This document shows, piece after piece, positions 45,156-54,339 of a stretch of 64,000 bases of DNA. The notes beneath the pieces are model-generated. The model was not told the origin of the DNA, did not search any database, and saw only the letters and a program-made list of their open reading frames with translations. Each line of letters begins with the position of its first letter. Positions within the stretch are counted from its first letter, which is position 1. Source of the stretch: Thermogemmatispora sp042408735 (GTDB taxonomy: Bacteria; Chloroflexota; Ktedonobacteria; Ktedonobacterales; Ktedonobacteraceae); NCBI RefSeq assembly GCF_042408735.1, contig NZ_JBHOQV010000073.1, forward strand, positions 1-64,000, written 5' to 3'. Position numbers and translations under genes: made by a program.

Positions 45156-46901
45156 TCACGACTGGCTTTCGACGACGTAGATGTTGGCCCAGTCGTCGGG
45201 CGGGATAAGGTTCATGGCATTGTCCTTAAAGCCCACCACCAGCGGGTTGCGCAGAAAGACCGCGTCTACCTGCTCCAACGGCAGCCAGGCGACATCGTTG
45301 ACGAGCTGCTGCTCGGCCTCCTGGTAAAGGCGCAGGCGAGCGGCTGTGTCCAGCGTACTATCGGCCTCCTGTAGCTTTTTCTGTACGAGCTGCTGCATAG
45401 CAGCATCACTGCTGACATTCTGACCATAGTTCATATTATTGTTGGGGACGCCCTGGCCGAACTGGGCCGAGAGCCAGTCTTGAGGGTCGGGATACTCGGC
45501 GACCCAGGCCAGGCCCCACATCTGCAGGCCATTGGGGTTGCTGGTGGCTGCCGTCACGCGACTCAACAGAGTATTATAGTCGACGGGGTCGGGAGTGACG
45601 GTGGCGCCCAGGCTCTGACGCCACATCGCTATAAGAGCGTTGGCCTCCTGATCCAGGGTACTCAGCCCTGTGGCATAGGTCAGCTTGATAGGTGGCAGGC
45701 TCGACAGGTGCTCTTCCTGCAGGCCCTGAGCCAGGAGCTGGCGAGCCTTCGCCGGGTTGCCGGTCAGATTCTGGCTACCGTCAGGACCGGTCAATCTGGG
45801 GTTATAGCCGGGCATGCCCTGCGGCACGATATGGTTTGTCGGCTGTACCGTGCCTTTCCAGACCTGCTCGGCGATGGCGACCTTGTTGATCGCCAGAGCG
45901 AAAGCCTGACGGATATGGATATTGTCGAAGGGCTTCACAAGATAGTTCATCGTATAGTAGTTAATCCATAGCTGAGGAACCTGGTGAAAGTCTGCCCGCT
46001 TCTTATCGCTGGCGTAGCTGGCCAGGGGAACGCTGGTCAGGTCGACCTGGCCATTCTGGTAAGCGTGATAGGCGTCGCTCGCCTGGCGATAGAAAGAGAA
46101 AATGATGCGACCGAGCTGGGGCTTGGCGCCGTAGTAGTAGGCGTTAGGGACAAAGTCGATTTCCTGGCCGTGGACGTAGCGGGCCACCTTGAAGGGGCCG
46201 GCCCCGCCGCCCTCCGTCAAATGATCACTAAGATTGCTATGATATTTTTCAACCAGGCGCCGCTCAACGACAAAAGAGCAGGGGTTGGTCAGCATGGCCA
46301 GGAAATAGGGAGCTTTTTGGCGCGTGACCAGGACCACGCTCTGCTTGTCTGGTACCAGGATACTATCGCCGATCAGAGTAGGGATGGTGCCGCTCAGCAA
46401 CTTGTCGGCATCGCGCAAGAGGGCCAGATAGAGAGGGGCCGTCGTCGAGCGTGTCGACGGTTGTAGGGCGCGATCGAGACTGTAGGCCACATCTTGAGCG
46501 GTCAAGGGAGTGCCGTCGCTGAACTTCAAGTTCGGCTTCAGGTGGAAGGTCCAGCTTAGGCCGTCGCTAGAGACCGTCCAGGAGCTGGCGAGCTGGGGAC
46601 GAACCTGTAGCTGGTCATCAAGCTGGACCAGCCCTGTAAAGATAAGCTCAACGGCTCGGATCGCCGAGGGATCGGTTACCAGGGCCGGATCAAGGGTAGT
46701 ATAATCGGAGAGACCAATCTGCGGCTCGCGATAGATCTGCTTGCTGGCCGGGGCCTTCACCAGGTGGGGCTGGCGGGTGCCAATCTGGCAGGCAGCCAAG
46801 ACCAGCATAAGGGCCAGCAGAGTGAGCGCGCTCATCAGGCTCTCTTGAAGGGTCCTGCCCTTCTTCTTCTGAAGCTTCTGCCGATCGGTCTGACTCATCA
46901 T
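45156..46901 (-). CDS. Peptide-binding lipoprotein, family 5 (paralogue 3)
   Basis: The 581-residue protein is the most divergent of the three. The signal is longer, with the basic stretch QKLQKKKGR, a hydrophobic core and lipobox VLAACQIG. The mature part keeps PQLASSWTVSSDGLSWTFHL, KFSDGTPLTAQDVAYSLDRAL, the DWLSAQF-type ending and the QLVNDVAWLPLEQV segment near the C-terminus. The ATG at 46901 has a second ATG right after it. It is the first gene of the opp region on this strand. Confidence 0.9.
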   Translation of the reverse strand: MMSQTDRQKLQKKKGRTLQESLMSALTLLALMLVLAACQIGTRQPHLVKAPASKQIYREPQIGLSDYTTLDPALVTDPSAIRAVELIFTGLVQLDDQLQVRPQLASSWTVSSDGLSWTFHLKPNLKFSDGTPLTAQDVAYSLDRALQPSTRSTTAPLYLALLRDADKLLSGTIPTLIGDSILVPDKQSVVLVTRQKAPYFLAMLTNPCSFVVERRLVEKYHSNLSDHLTEGGGAGPFKVARYVHGQEIDFVPNAYYYGAKPQLGRIIFSFYRQASDAYHAYQNGQVDLTSVPLASYASDKKRADFHQVPQLWINYYTMNYLVKPFDNIHIRQAFALAINKVAIAEQVWKGTVQPTNHIVPQGMPGYNPRLTGPDGSQNLTGNPAKARQLLAQGLQEEHLSSLPPIKLTYATGLSTLDQEANALIAMWRQSLGATVTPDPVDYNTLLSRVTAATSNPNGLQMWGLAWVAEYPDPQDWLSAQFGQGVPNNNMNYGQNVSSDAAMQQLVQKKLQEADSTLDTAARLRLYQEAEQQLVNDVAWLPLEQVDAVFLRNPLVVGFKDNAMNLIPPDDWANIYVVESQS

Positions 46902-47279
46902 CCTATCTATGCTCCTGCAGAATCGTTGCGCCGGAGAGTAGCCCGGAGGATATCTAAAGGAAGAACGCAGAGCAGAGGGAAAAGCATCTCCTGAGAGTTG
47001 AGTCGCTGGCCTGACGCCTCTCCTGTCTAGCGCCTCTTTTCTCCGCTCTTCCGGACTGTGGGCGTTGTGAGAAGAGAGGAAAAAAGCCGGAACACAGAGC
47101 GGTCCTGCTCGGCTGGCTCACCCTGTCTATCTTCCTCCCTCTGTCCCACCTGCTTGCCGTGCAGGACTGGCTGTTGGTGTCCCGGCTTCTGGCTGCAAAG
47201 AAGAGATAAAGCGGCTAGCGACCTCGCACCTGCCTCGTAGAGAAGCCTGTGCGAACCCATCTGCTCTTCCGCTGCTAAA
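46902..47279. other. Gene-free stretch before the unassigned gene cluster
   Basis: About 380 bases between paralogue 3 and the end of the 478-residue gene. No promoter hexamer pair or gene was found. Confidence 0.4.
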
Positions 47280-48716
47280 CTATCCCATCTGGCGATCTGA
47301 GGCCAGCGTATTGCGTGGGGCCAGGGCGGCGGCTCGCAGCGCGGCGCGCAGGAAGACGCTTAGATCGGTCTCACTCAGATCGCTGGGCCAGCCCATGAAC
47401 TCTTCGCCTGCCGCCTGCACGATCTGCAGCGTATGGCCCTGGTCGGCGGCGGCATCCGCCTGAGCAGCGACCAGCCCGATCGTGGCAAAAAGCGGCTTCG
47501 GCTCATAGCCAAGGTTGAGATAGCGGCGGGCGGCCAGATAGGCACCTTCAAGATCGCGCGCCTCCAACTCCCCCTGGAGCGTCTCCAGCAGAGCAGGGGC
47601 CAGCAAGCCGCCGCCGACGTGCATGTGGGGAGCGCTATGCTGAGCTTGGCCGCTGACCAGACCCAGATTCTTGCGCAGCTCATTCACAAAGACAGCCGAG
47701 GTGAAGAGCAGCGGGACCACCTCGATATCCTGTACCTGAGCAAAGACCAGGCGAACGGCAGCGGCGTACAGGAGGCCGTGGGCTGCCTGGATAAAAGCGT
47801 TCCGATCCTCGTCACCGATCTGGTGCAGAATATCGGCGGCGGCCAGGGAAATAACCGAGCCGACCGCGCGTGGCGAGGCCGCGCCCTGAATGAGGGCCTC
47901 ATGAACGGCCTGGCAAACCTGGGCCGGGCCGGCATCGCTCAGCAGCAGCCCCCGCAGAGGGAGGGCGCGCTCATTGCGCGGCGGCGAGATGCGTCGGCGG
48001 ATCAGCTCGAAGTCCCCCTGATGCTGAGCGATAAAGTCGCGCACCGTTCCAACCCAGGCCGGTTCCTCGCTACTGACGGGCAGGTGAGGAGCCAACCAGT
48101 GAATAATATTGGGGGCCCGGTCTCCCCATTCTACGGGATCGAGCAACTGGTAGCCGCGCACCGCGAACATCAAGGGATGGCCCGCCTGATGGAAGGTCAT
48201 AGCCAGGCCCTCGTAGGTGCGGGCCTGCATTGTCCGGTAGTCGGCGCCGGTGGCATAGAGACCCAAGAGGAGCCGCTCAGCTAGCTCGGCCTGGTTGTGA
48301 TAGATAGCCTCACGCATCAGCGTGCCGACGCTCTTTCCTTCAGGCAGCTCGCTGGGATAGTAAGGCCGGGGGTAGGTCGGCTGCCTGTCACGCCCTGCGC
48401 GCACAGCGGCACTGGCCGCACATAGCGCCTGGACCAGCAGCGGCAACGGACGTAAGCGGTTCTCCAGGCTCTCGCCTACCAGATGATCGTAGGCATGCAG
48501 CCAGCGGCTCAGGACACTGGCGGCGGTGAGCGTCAGCACCGTGTGTCCTTCGGGGTCGCCATGAGCGGCGATCATCCCAACGCGCCCGATCAAGACATCG
48601 ATATCTGCTTTGCCATGAACCAACTCCCGGGTCACGCTGGCCAGGCGCGACGCATCGGCAGCCGCCGCGGCCTCAACCAGCTCCGAGAGATCAACCCTCA
48701 TGCCGACTGATGCCAT
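47280..48716 (-). CDS. Helical, histidine-rich protein of unknown function
   Basis: The 478-residue protein is soluble and almost all alpha-helical by appearance, with no signal or membrane span. Histidines cluster in short motifs: AAHGDPEGHTVLTL (about 50-63), FHQAGHPLMFAV (about 175-187), IIHWLAPHLP, DILHQIGDEDRN and QAAHGLLYAAAVR. Such spacing could hold a metal or a small oxidase site, but I cannot name the family, and Rieske-associated or questin-oxidase-like helical domains are only a loose impression. The ATG follows GGAGA, and the promoter region contains a perfect palindrome. Confidence 0.6.
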   Translation of the reverse strand: MASVGMRVDLSELVEAAAAADASRLASVTRELVHGKADIDVLIGRVGMIAAHGDPEGHTVLTLTAASVLSRWLHAYDHLVGESLENRLRPLPLLVQALCAASAAVRAGRDRQPTYPRPYYPSELPEGKSVGTLMREAIYHNQAELAERLLLGLYATGADYRTMQARTYEGLAMTFHQAGHPLMFAVRGYQLLDPVEWGDRAPNIIHWLAPHLPVSSEEPAWVGTVRDFIAQHQGDFELIRRRISPPRNERALPLRGLLLSDAGPAQVCQAVHEALIQGAASPRAVGSVISLAAADILHQIGDEDRNAFIQAAHGLLYAAAVRLVFAQVQDIEVVPLLFTSAVFVNELRKNLGLVSGQAQHSAPHMHVGGGLLAPALLETLQGELEARDLEGAYLAARRYLNLGYEPKPLFATIGLVAAQADAAADQGHTLQIVQAAGEEFMGWPSDLSETDLSVFLRAALRAAALAPRNTLASDRQMG

Positions 48717-48733
48717 AAAATATCTCCATTACA

Positions 48734-48760
48734 TTTATAGTATCTACTATACCGTTTCAA
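48734..48760 (-). promoter_or_regulatory. Promoter with overlapping palindromic operator
   Basis: Minus strand: TTGAAA (48760-48755) and TATAAA (48739-48734), 15 bases apart. The perfect inverted repeat TATAGTA-TC-TACTATA occupies 48736-48751, covering the -10 and spacer. A dimeric repressor binding here would block transcription of the 478-residue gene. Confidence 0.55.
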
Positions 48761-48893
48761 GCGAACAAGAACAGAGAGAGGGAAGCGAAGCCACAGAGGG
48801 AGGAGACGGACCAGCCTCTGACCCGTGACCCTGCGGCGCTGGGGCGCTGGCGTAGGCCGGGAAGGCTCGGGGCAGAAGAAAGAAAGGCGCGCA

Positions 48894-49670
48894 TCAAGCG
48901 GACTGTTGCAGCTCGCGGATCGCCTGTTCAATGCGCGGAATCTCGGCGTATTCCTCATCGAGAAGCTTGTAAGCGCGCTCCAGGTATAGCTCAGCGATAC
49001 GGGCTGAATGCTTGCCCGCATCGCAGGCTGCCGTGATGAGGGCGCTGCCCTTGTACTTCTCGGGGAGGAGTCGCACGATGCGCTGCATCTTCTGGCGGGT
49101 TTCCTGCAGAAGATGGGCGTCGTTGCCTTCCAGGGCGTAGCGAGCCACCCCAACCAGTTTCCCCAGCTCTGCCAGGCGCTGGCGGTCCGTCATCGTCTGA
49201 AAGAGCAGCTCCTCTGGGTCCAGGTCGTCCAGAGCGGGCAGCTCATCCTTTGGAGAAAGGCGGCTGGCGCTCTGCTCAAAGGAAGCGCTGTAGTTCAGAT
49301 AGAGCTGGCCATACTCCTGGCAAGCCTGAGCCGCCAACTGCATCTTGGCCGCTTCATCGCGTGGGTGGATTGCCCCCAGTTCGCAGAGATCATCATCGCG
49401 GTATTGGGCCAGGACCTGCAGATAATCGAGATCTCTCCCTGACTCTAGCTCCTCAAGCATCGGAGGGATGGGCATCACCTGCACATTTGGCTCATCCATG
49501 GGCAGATGAGCCGCCAGGATCGAAGGCAGATATCTGGCCAGGGATAGCGGGAGAGGCGGCACCACGCAGTAGGTGTAGAAGAGGCGCCGCTCATCCTCGC
49601 TGCTGCGGGCAAAAAAGATCGCATGTCCCTTGGGTGCCTGGGGGTCACCACGCAAGAAGCGCAAATCCAT
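48894..49670 (-). CDS. Hypothetical protein, 258 residues
   Basis: A soluble protein with an N-terminal mixed alpha/beta region (about 1-65, including FARSSEDERRLFYTYCVVPP) and a long helical remainder rich in Leu, Glu and Arg. There is no signal, membrane span or cysteine motif. I do not recognise it. AGGAG lies close to the ATG. It precedes the 478-residue gene on the same strand, but that gene has its own promoter. Confidence 0.6.
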   Translation of the reverse strand: MDLRFLRGDPQAPKGHAIFFARSSEDERRLFYTYCVVPPLPLSLARYLPSILAAHLPMDEPNVQVMPIPPMLEELESGRDLDYLQVLAQYRDDDLCELGAIHPRDEAAKMQLAAQACQEYGQLYLNYSASFEQSASRLSPKDELPALDDLDPEELLFQTMTDRQRLAELGKLVGVARYALEGNDAHLLQETRQKMQRIVRLLPEKYKGSALITAACDAGKHSARIAELYLERAYKLLDEEYAEIPRIEQAIRELQQSA

Positions 49671-49869
49671 AGTCTCCTCCCGTTGCTCGTGGCCTGTGCT
49701 ACTCTTGTCTTGCTAGCTAGATAATAAGGCGTTTGGACTCCCCTGGCAAGGTATCGGCCTGACCTCTCGTCTCTGACTTCTGCTCTGCTGGGCTGCCCTC
49801 TCTGTGTTCTGGTAGAGTCGGCCTGGCCAGCCTACCGTGCCGGCGGGAGCGGGTGGGCCTGGCTATCAA

Positions 49870-52092
49870 TTAGGCCAGGCCCTTGCGAAGCTGGCGGAGG
49901 CGTTTCAGCAAATCTTTATTGGCGCTGAGGGCCTCCTCACTCAAGTCCCCCCCAGTAGGAATACTCTCTTCATAGGCTTTGAGCTGCTCGAGCAGCTCAG
50001 ATGGACCGGCAAGGCGCACATACGACTCCAGCAGCGCGCGGGCCTGCTGTTCCTGATTCAAGCGCACCTCAGTAATGGCGGCCTGCGCATAGAGAGGGGC
50101 ATATTGGCGCATAAAAGGAGCGGTCCACTGCTCAGGCTGGGGCAGCGACTGGCGCACCTGTTCCACCAGGTTGATGGCCTGCTGTAGCTCTCCGGCGGCC
50201 TCGGAGAGCTGGTCGCGTGCCAGCAGCACCCCGGCGCGCTCGTAGCGCGTATCCGACTCACCCAGGGGCAAACGCTGCTGCTGATAGAGCTGGAGGGCGG
50301 CCTCGAGGCTTGTCCAGGCCTCGTCGAGCTGCTCACTGTTGCGGCGAGCCAGGCCCAGGGCCAGCAGTGTCTCGGCCTGGCCGGCCAGATCCTCGCCCTG
50401 CTCGAAGCCTCTCAGCGCCGTCTCGCAGCGTTCAATGGCCTCTGACCAGCGCTGCTGGCCGATCAGGACCTGAGCGGTCCCCAGGGTAGCGGCAGCCGTG
50501 CCGACCGGATTCTCCAGTTGCTGGAACTGTCGTTCGGCCTCGCTGTAGGTCAACAGGGCCGCCTGCAGCTCGCTGCGGGCCAGGTAGGTACGGGCCAGGG
50601 CTAGCAGCGCCTCAGCGGCCAGCAACGGCTCCTGAAGTACCTCGGCCTGCTGACGGGCCTCACTAAAGCGGCCCTCGGCCCGCGTAAACTCGCCAACCGT
50701 CAGATACCACTCGCCCTCGGTCAGGGCCAGTAGCGGAACAAGGCGAGCATGCTGCGGCCCGGACTCGCTGCCCGGGCGCGCCCTCGTGAGCTGCTCCCAG
50801 GCGGCCTGAAGCGAGCCACCGGCAATTGCCAGCCGGGCCTGACGCAGGGCGGCCTCGGCCAGCCCATAGGAGCGGAACGGCTCGGCTAGCTGGGCGGCGT
50901 GTCTGGCAGCCTCCTCGTAGAGTTCGTGAGCGCGGGAAGGCTGGCCGCGCTGGCGGTGAATCTCACCCAGACCCAGCAGCGCCTGACTTGCCAGGAGCGG
51001 ATTGGTTGAAAGATGGGCCTGCCGCTGGGCCGCTGAGAACGTTTCTGTGGCCCGCTCTAGCTGACCGCGTCGTCGCAGAATCTCGGCCAGACAGAGCTGA
51101 GCCTCTGCCGTCCCGGGACGACGCGCCAGCGCCTGATAAGTACGCAGGGAGCGCTGTACCTGCGAGCTGGCGTAAGCCAACTGCCCGCGGCGAAGATTGA
51201 TCTCGCCCAACAGGCGCAGGGCCTGAGCAAGCCCCAGGGCATTACGCTGATTCTCATAGACCTGCTGAGCGCGTTGAGCGCTGGCCAGAGCCTGTTCGAG
51301 CTGATTGTTGGCCAGGGCGACGGCGGCCAGACCGAGGTTGCCATCGGCTTGCCCCAGCTCATACTCCAGCTCCAGGGAGCGTCGGATCACCTCACCGAAA
51401 AGATCGGCGGCCTCGGCCAGCCGCCACTGCTCCAGACAGATCTGGGCCAGGCCATTCAGAGCATCGACCGCCCCATAGTGATCGCGCTGCGCCTCGTAGA
51501 CGGCCAGGGCCTGCCGATAAGCTTCTTCTGCCGTTGCAAACTTTCCCTCAAGCCGACAGGTATCGCCGTAGCTGCGGCGGGCGTCGGCCTCCGTAATCGC
51601 CTCGCCCGCCTCCTGAAAAGCTGCCACCGCCTGTTGATAATAAGCGGCAGCCTGGGCGATATGGCCGCGCTGAAGCTCCAGATGCCCTAGAGCGAGCCAG
51701 ACATTGCCCTGTCCCCTGACAGCGCGCTGTTGCTGGTAGAGAGCGCTGGCCTCCTCGTAAGCCTGCTGAGCCAGATCGAGATGGGCCCGCTGCCGCTCCA
51801 AATGCCCCAGGGCCATCGTGGCAGCCGCCTCGCTGAGGGGCTGCTCGGCCTGACGATAATAATTGCGAGCGCGCGAGTAGCTGATGATGGCGCTATCGAT
51901 GAGATTATTCTGTTGCTGGACCTCTGCGAGCAGCATGCGGCTATCGCCGGCGTGGCGATAATCGCCGGCCAGGCGGAAGCGCACCTCGGCATCGCTGAAA
52001 GCTTCGGCGGCCTTATCAAGTTTGCCCTCATTGAGAGCATCAACTCCCTCACGGAGCCGCTGATGGGCCACGGAGATATCTTGAGTTGTCAT
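49870..52092 (-). CDS. Large tetratricopeptide-repeat protein
   Basis: The 740-residue protein is built almost wholly of about 40-residue helix-turn-helix units, perhaps 17 of them, with the TPR pattern (A at position 8, G/A, then Y, A and P). Examples are ALNEGKLDKAAEAFSDAE, ALGHLERQRAHLDLAQQAYE and ALGLGEIHRQRGQPSRAHEL. There is no enzymatic or DNA-binding domain and no signal peptide, so it probably scaffolds other proteins in the cytoplasm. Its promoter (52161-52189) lies back to back with that of the cyclic-nucleotide-domain gene. Confidence 0.85.
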   Translation of the reverse strand: MTTQDISVAHQRLREGVDALNEGKLDKAAEAFSDAEVRFRLAGDYRHAGDSRMLLAEVQQQNNLIDSAIISYSRARNYYRQAEQPLSEAAATMALGHLERQRAHLDLAQQAYEEASALYQQQRAVRGQGNVWLALGHLELQRGHIAQAAAYYQQAVAAFQEAGEAITEADARRSYGDTCRLEGKFATAEEAYRQALAVYEAQRDHYGAVDALNGLAQICLEQWRLAEAADLFGEVIRRSLELEYELGQADGNLGLAAVALANNQLEQALASAQRAQQVYENQRNALGLAQALRLLGEINLRRGQLAYASSQVQRSLRTYQALARRPGTAEAQLCLAEILRRRGQLERATETFSAAQRQAHLSTNPLLASQALLGLGEIHRQRGQPSRAHELYEEAARHAAQLAEPFRSYGLAEAALRQARLAIAGGSLQAAWEQLTRARPGSESGPQHARLVPLLALTEGEWYLTVGEFTRAEGRFSEARQQAEVLQEPLLAAEALLALARTYLARSELQAALLTYSEAERQFQQLENPVGTAAATLGTAQVLIGQQRWSEAIERCETALRGFEQGEDLAGQAETLLALGLARRNSEQLDEAWTSLEAALQLYQQQRLPLGESDTRYERAGVLLARDQLSEAAGELQQAINLVEQVRQSLPQPEQWTAPFMRQYAPLYAQAAITEVRLNQEQQARALLESYVRLAGPSELLEQLKAYEESIPTGGDLSEEALSANKDLLKRLRQLRKGLA

Positions 52093-52160
52093 GGCACTCT
52101 GATCTCTCTAGCCAGTGGCTCGGGCCTTGGTTTCTTCCTGGATGAACAGTCGTCCCACTT

Positions 52161-52189
52161 ATTGTAGTGCGTCGCTGGCAGAAAGTCAA
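52161..52189 (-). promoter_or_regulatory. Promoter for the TPR gene
   Basis: Minus strand: TTGACT (52189-52184), 17 bases, TACAAT (52166-52161). The start codon is about 60 bases downstream of the expected transcription start. Confidence 0.75.
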
Positions 52190-52213
52190 AAAGGGGACAA
52201 GGCTGAGTCGCTG

Positions 52214-52222
52214 TGGTACAAT
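52214..52222 (+). promoter_or_regulatory. Extended -10 promoter for the cNMP-domain gene
   Basis: TG, one base, TACAAT (52217-52222) on the plus strand, 25 bases from the -35 of the divergent TPR promoter. The two polymerase sites are close enough to influence each other. Confidence 0.6.
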
Positions 52223-52301
52223 ACATCCGGGCCAAAACGATGGAAGCGTGGCAGGCGCCTGCTCGGGTAGCGAGTCGATCTTGCAAGAGGAGCTATTTCC
52301 A

Positions 52302-52733
52302 ATGTATGAAGACGTCTTAAGAAAGGTGAGCTTATTTTCGAGCCTGAGCGACAAGGAACTGAAAGCTATCGCCAGGAGTCTCCAGGAAAGGCACTACAGT
52401 CGCGGCACAGCCCTCTTTCATCAGGGCGATACGGGGACTGGCCTCTACATCATCACCGCGGGGCGAGTGAGCATTATCCAGGCCAACGATCCCGATCGGG
52501 CGGAGGAAGTAATCGGAACGGCAGGACCCGGGGAAGTGCTGGGAGAGATGGCGCTCTTGGATGATCTTCCGCGCTCGGCCAGTGTCGTGGCCGATGAAGA
52601 GACCACAGCCATCATTCTGCCTATCTGGGAGTTTCGGAGCGTGCTGCGACAGCAGCCAGAGATTGCGCTCAAGCTGCTGAGCGTGCTCAGCCGTCGCTTG
52701 CGCAAAGCGGAGGGGCGCCTGGCGGAGCACTGA
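52302..52733 (+). CDS. Cyclic-nucleotide-binding-domain protein without DNA-binding domain
   Basis: The 143-residue protein is one cNMP-binding domain: FSSLSDKELKAIARSL, the beta-roll with LFHQGDTGTGLYIITAGRVSI, and the phosphate-binding cassette GEMALLDDLPRSASVVA with the conserved Arg. It ends in a helix (KLLSVLSRRLRKAEGRL), and no helix-turn-helix follows, unlike CRP/FNR. It may act as a ligand-binding partner. ATG 52302 is chosen because AGAGGAG lies upstream. It is divergent from the TPR gene. Confidence 0.85.
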   Translation: MYEDVLRKVSLFSSLSDKELKAIARSLQERHYSRGTALFHQGDTGTGLYIITAGRVSIIQANDPDRAEEVIGTAGPGEVLGEMALLDDLPRSASVVADEETTAIILPIWEFRSVLRQQPEIALKLLSVLSRRLRKAEGRLAEH

Positions 52734-53099
52734 GGCGGAAGCCGGGGAGCGCAGTGTGGTTGATGCGGGCCGAGAAGAGAACGGGGGACCGGCCTGGGGC
52801 TGAAGCAGAGGCCAGTGAGGGGGAAGGAATGAGGCGAGAGACAGCAGGTGACAGACAGCAGGCAGGGGCAAGGGAGGGGCCAGAGTCCCCCAATCCATCA
52901 GCGTCGTGGGCGCGGCCGAAGCGGGGACGTGGTTTCCAGGGCAAAGACAGGCAATCCCCACCCGGGGAGAGCAGATCAGCGCGATAGGTAGGAAGAAAGC
53001 CCGGGTCTTCCTGCCACGGCGACGGTTCCGTCGGTTCCGATTGTCAGCGGACGGTGCTGCTCGGGTCGTGAGGGAGGTGGGATAAGCGCTGAGGCAGGC
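52734..53099. other. Gene-free stretch, purine-rich
   Basis: About 365 bases between the cNMP-domain gene and the end of nrdR. The plus strand is A/G-rich from about 52770 to 52900. Nothing else was recognised. Confidence 0.45.
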
Positions 53100-53558
53100 T
53101 TATTCGGCCTTCTCGCGATTGAGCAGCTGCTGGATTTCCTCGAACATCGTCTCGACATCGCCGAAGGAGCGGTAGACGCTTGCGAAGCGGATGTAGGCGA
53201 TTTTATCCATGCGGCGCAAGCGTTCCATCACCAGCTCACCGATCACGCTGCTGGGTACCTCCTGCCGGCCCATGCGATAAAGCTCTTGCTCGATCTCGTC
53301 GATGGCGCTCTCGATTTCCCCGACGGGAAGGGGCCGCTTCTCACAGGCTTTGCGGATGCCGATATAGAGCTTTTGCCGATCGAAAGGCTCGCGGCGCTGA
53401 TCGCGCTTAATGACCATCAGGTGGGATGGTTCGACCCGCTCGTACGTACTGAAGCGCCCTTTGCAGCGTTCGCACTCACGTCTCCTGTGGATTGCATCGC
53501 CGATATCGCGCGAGTCTTTGACTCGGGACTCGGTGCCGCCACAATATGGACATTTCAT
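53100..53558 (-). CDS. nrdR: Transcriptional repressor NrdR
   Basis: NrdR represses ribonucleotide reductase genes in response to dATP/ATP. The 152-residue protein has the zinc ribbon MKCPYCGGTESRVKDSR with RRRECERCKGRFSTYERVE. The ATP-cone domain follows from about residue 48 (MVIKRDQRREPFDRQKLYIGIRKACEKRP). The ATG start matches the family N-terminus. A TGA-TAGAAT (53598-53606, minus strand) is a probable extended -10. The target nrd genes are not in this window. Confidence 0.96.
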   Translation of the reverse strand: MKCPYCGGTESRVKDSRDIGDAIHRRRECERCKGRFSTYERVEPSHLMVIKRDQRREPFDRQKLYIGIRKACEKRPLPVGEIESAIDEIEQELYRMGRQEVPSSVIGELVMERLRRMDKIAYIRFASVYRSFGDVETMFEEIQQLLNREKAE

Positions 53559-53597
53559 CCCGCAGCTCCCAACTCTGGGTAGAATACTGTCGAGATG

Positions 53598-53606
53598 ATT
53601 CTATCA
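53598..53606 (-). promoter_or_regulatory. Extended -10 promoter for nrdR
   Basis: Minus strand TG, one base, TAGAAT, about 45 bases upstream of the nrdR ATG. Confidence 0.5.
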
Positions 53607-53824
53607 CAGAAGCAGAAGTGGCGACAGAGACGGTGAAGCCTTGCTGGCCGCGGCTAGCCTGGCTCGCCGGCGGGAGCCGCGCCCTGGCCCTCGGCTGGTA
53701 TCCGCAATCCGCAAGGAGGAAGACCGGCCCCGTCTGGCCGTGTGGCCTCATGTAGGAGAGGCTGGCCCTGACTGTCCCTGGACTTTCGCTGCCTGATCTG
53801 TCGTGCTCTGGGCCGCGCCTTCCT

Positions 53825-54109
53825 CTAGCTCAGCGCGAGCACCAGAGACAGGCGAGTGTTTCCCCGGCGCGCCTGACCTTCCTGGCGTCGCCGGCGCGAG
53901 GAGCGCTTTTTCTCCCTCACAGCAAACTCGTTCCCCTCCGGCCGCTCCTTCCCTACATAGCCCGAGCGCAGCCGTGATCCTTCGCGCCAGTAGGCATACC
54001 AGTAGGGGCCATGTCCCTGGCCCTCGCGACAGGTGCTGCAGGTCGGTTTCCCGCACTTGCGGTACTGGAGCTGATAGGTAACATGGTGATCGCTCGGAAT
54101 CTGCGCCAT
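53825..54109 (-). CDS. DUF6788-like small protein
   Basis: The 94-residue protein has the motif QYRKCGKPTCSTCREGQGHG followed by PYWYAYWREGSRLRSGYVGK, as in the DUF6788 family of small proteins found near mobile elements in many bacteria. The Cys cluster suggests a zinc knuckle. The last 35 residues are very basic. ATG 54109 is chosen over a GTG at 54118, which sits right on the GGAAGGGGA site. Function unknown. Confidence 0.65.
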   Translation of the reverse strand: MAQIPSDHHVTYQLQYRKCGKPTCSTCREGQGHGPYWYAYWREGSRLRSGYVGKERPEGNEFAVREKKRSSRRRRQEGQARRGNTRLSLVLALS

Positions 54110-54180
54110 GAAAGCCACTCCCCTTCCTTCATTCCACTGTACAGAATTGCCGCAACGCTATCTCTAGCTTAACAGCAATG

Positions 54181-54230
54181 GATGAACATTTTATGAATTC
54201 AGGACCTCCATAGATGAAAATTTGTTCATC
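54181..54230. repeat. Spaced inverted repeat GATGAACA / TGTTCATC
   Basis: Two perfect 8-base half-sites 34 bases apart in an AT-rich island. It shares the GATGAA core with the site at 14543-14557. It may be an operator or the trace of a mobile-element end. Confidence 0.45.
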
Positions 54231-54330
54231 GTTTGGGCGTGCATCTGTTGTTGGAAGGCCGTGATTTCATAACACCTTTTTCATGAAAGCTGGGCGGGCC
54301 GGAGAGTCCTGGTCACGGGAGTCTGCTGAG

Positions 54331-54339
54331 TGATATAAT
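54331..54339 (+). promoter_or_regulatory. Extended -10 promoter for hpf
   Basis: TG, one base, TATAAT (54334-54339). The hpf ATG lies about 110 bases downstream of the expected start. Confidence 0.65.
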
